Source: Methanoregula sp. (GTDB lineage: Archaea; Halobacteriota; Methanomicrobia; Methanomicrobiales; Methanospirillaceae). Taken from it: DNA of 12,590 nt. The notes under the pieces are model-generated. The model was not told where the DNA came from, made no database searches, and worked only from the letters and a program-made list of their open reading frames with translations. The stretch is from positions 1-12,590 of the forward strand of contig JAQWDG010000033.1 of NCBI GenBank assembly GCA_028705545.1, in the 5' to 3' direction. Positions 12,347-12,590 of the stretch are shown here, one piece after another (the first letter of the stretch is position 1; every line of letters begins with the position of its first letter). The position numbers and the translations under genes were made by a program.

Positions 12347-12590
12347 TTAACGCCGCTTTTTCCAGAGGTACGCTTCGTAGCAGAGAAGGATAAAAATCAC
12401 AAACACCCCTCCGCAGAAAAACGCCAGTGCGAGATCCGGGGAGGGGGCCTGCACATTGCTTGCATCGGCCATGGCTTTTGCCGCATAGACCTGATTTGCC
12501 GCTCCCCCGGTTACAGGCTCACGGGTCATCATCGTGGAAGATGCTTCGGACAGGGAAACCTGCCCGGCAAGGAGCGGCGCAAGGCCGATG
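12347..12590 (-). CDS. Partial small membrane protein, 5' end beyond the window
   Basis: The reading frame stays open from the stop at 12347 to the right edge of the window, giving at least 80 residues. The edge end reads IGLAPLLAGQVSLSEASS, which looks like the later part of a signal peptide, so the true start is probably only a few codons outside. A polar Ala/Ser/Thr-rich segment follows, then one membrane helix (ALAFFCGGVFVIFILLCYEAYLW) and a basic end (KKRR). The likely layout is an exported short domain with a C-terminal anchor. The Met at 12532 is probably internal. I do not recognise the family. Confidence 0.65.
   Translation of the reverse strand, partial: IGLAPLLAGQVSLSEASSTMMTREPVTGGAANQVYAAKAMADASNVQAPSPDLALAFFCGGVFVIFILLCYEAYLWKKRR

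Noticed and set aside
1..12590. CRISPR array, tRNA or rRNA genes, or complete insertion sequence
   Set aside because: No regularly spaced repeats, no cloverleaf-like or rRNA-like segments, and no paired terminal inverted repeats with target duplications were seen on reading both strands.

Overview
The window looks like chromosomal DNA of a methanogenic euryarchaeon, most likely order Methanomicrobiales (Methanoregula-like). This is inferred from the gene set: an archaeal-type NikR, a zinc ribbon-PUA-PAPS reductase-like protein, a ferritin/CCC1 fusion, a DUF2178 + XRE regulator pair and Thr-rich cell-surface proteins. Promoters also point to an archaeon. AT-rich TATA elements sit about 25-30 bases before several start codons with no ribosome binding site, as expected for leaderless archaeal mRNAs, and oligo-T tracts follow many stops. 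No rRNA, tRNA or CRISPR array was seen.

Layout. 83-505 (+) is the nickel regulator nikR, convergent with an FkbM-type methyltransferase (610-1257, -). A two-gene minus-strand unit follows: a DUF2178-like membrane protein (start 2222) overlapping a small XRE regulator (1553-1771). It is divergent from a small two-helix membrane protein (2365-2649, +). A large membrane-bound phosphatase with dCACHE, HAMP and SpoIIE/PP2C domains fills 2792-4933 (-). Its AT-rich upstream region (to 5359) holds a perfect 30-bp palindrome and several smaller inverted repeats. Next on the minus strand are a ferritin-like/CCC1 iron transporter fusion (5360-6235), a small two-helix membrane protein (6324-6656) and a TnpB-like protein reduced to the RuvC nuclease and zinc finger (6800-7561). 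On the plus strand is a four-helix membrane protein (7895-8242). Minus-strand mrpF- and mrpG-like genes (8302-8921) overlap by GTGA.

The right part carries a plus-strand pair: the zinc ribbon-PUA-PAPS reductase-like protein (about 9195-10607) and hisH (10579-11193), overlapping by 29 bases. Then comes a secreted, C-terminally anchored surface protein (11285-12118). A small membrane protein running off the right edge (12347-12590, -) closes the window.

The genes are mostly separate units of one or two genes, so there is no single large operon or defence island. Metal handling (NikR, ferritin/CCC1), membrane energetics (MrpF/G) and signalling (CACHE-SpoIIE phosphatase, XRE regulator) recur, but joint function is not shown. 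The points most worth following up are the RuvC-only TnpB relative, the tandem-site palindrome upstream of the phosphatase gene, the PAPS reductase-like protein that keeps the iron-sulfur cysteines but lacks the usual C-terminal catalytic cysteine, and the MrpF/G pair without the rest of the antiporter.
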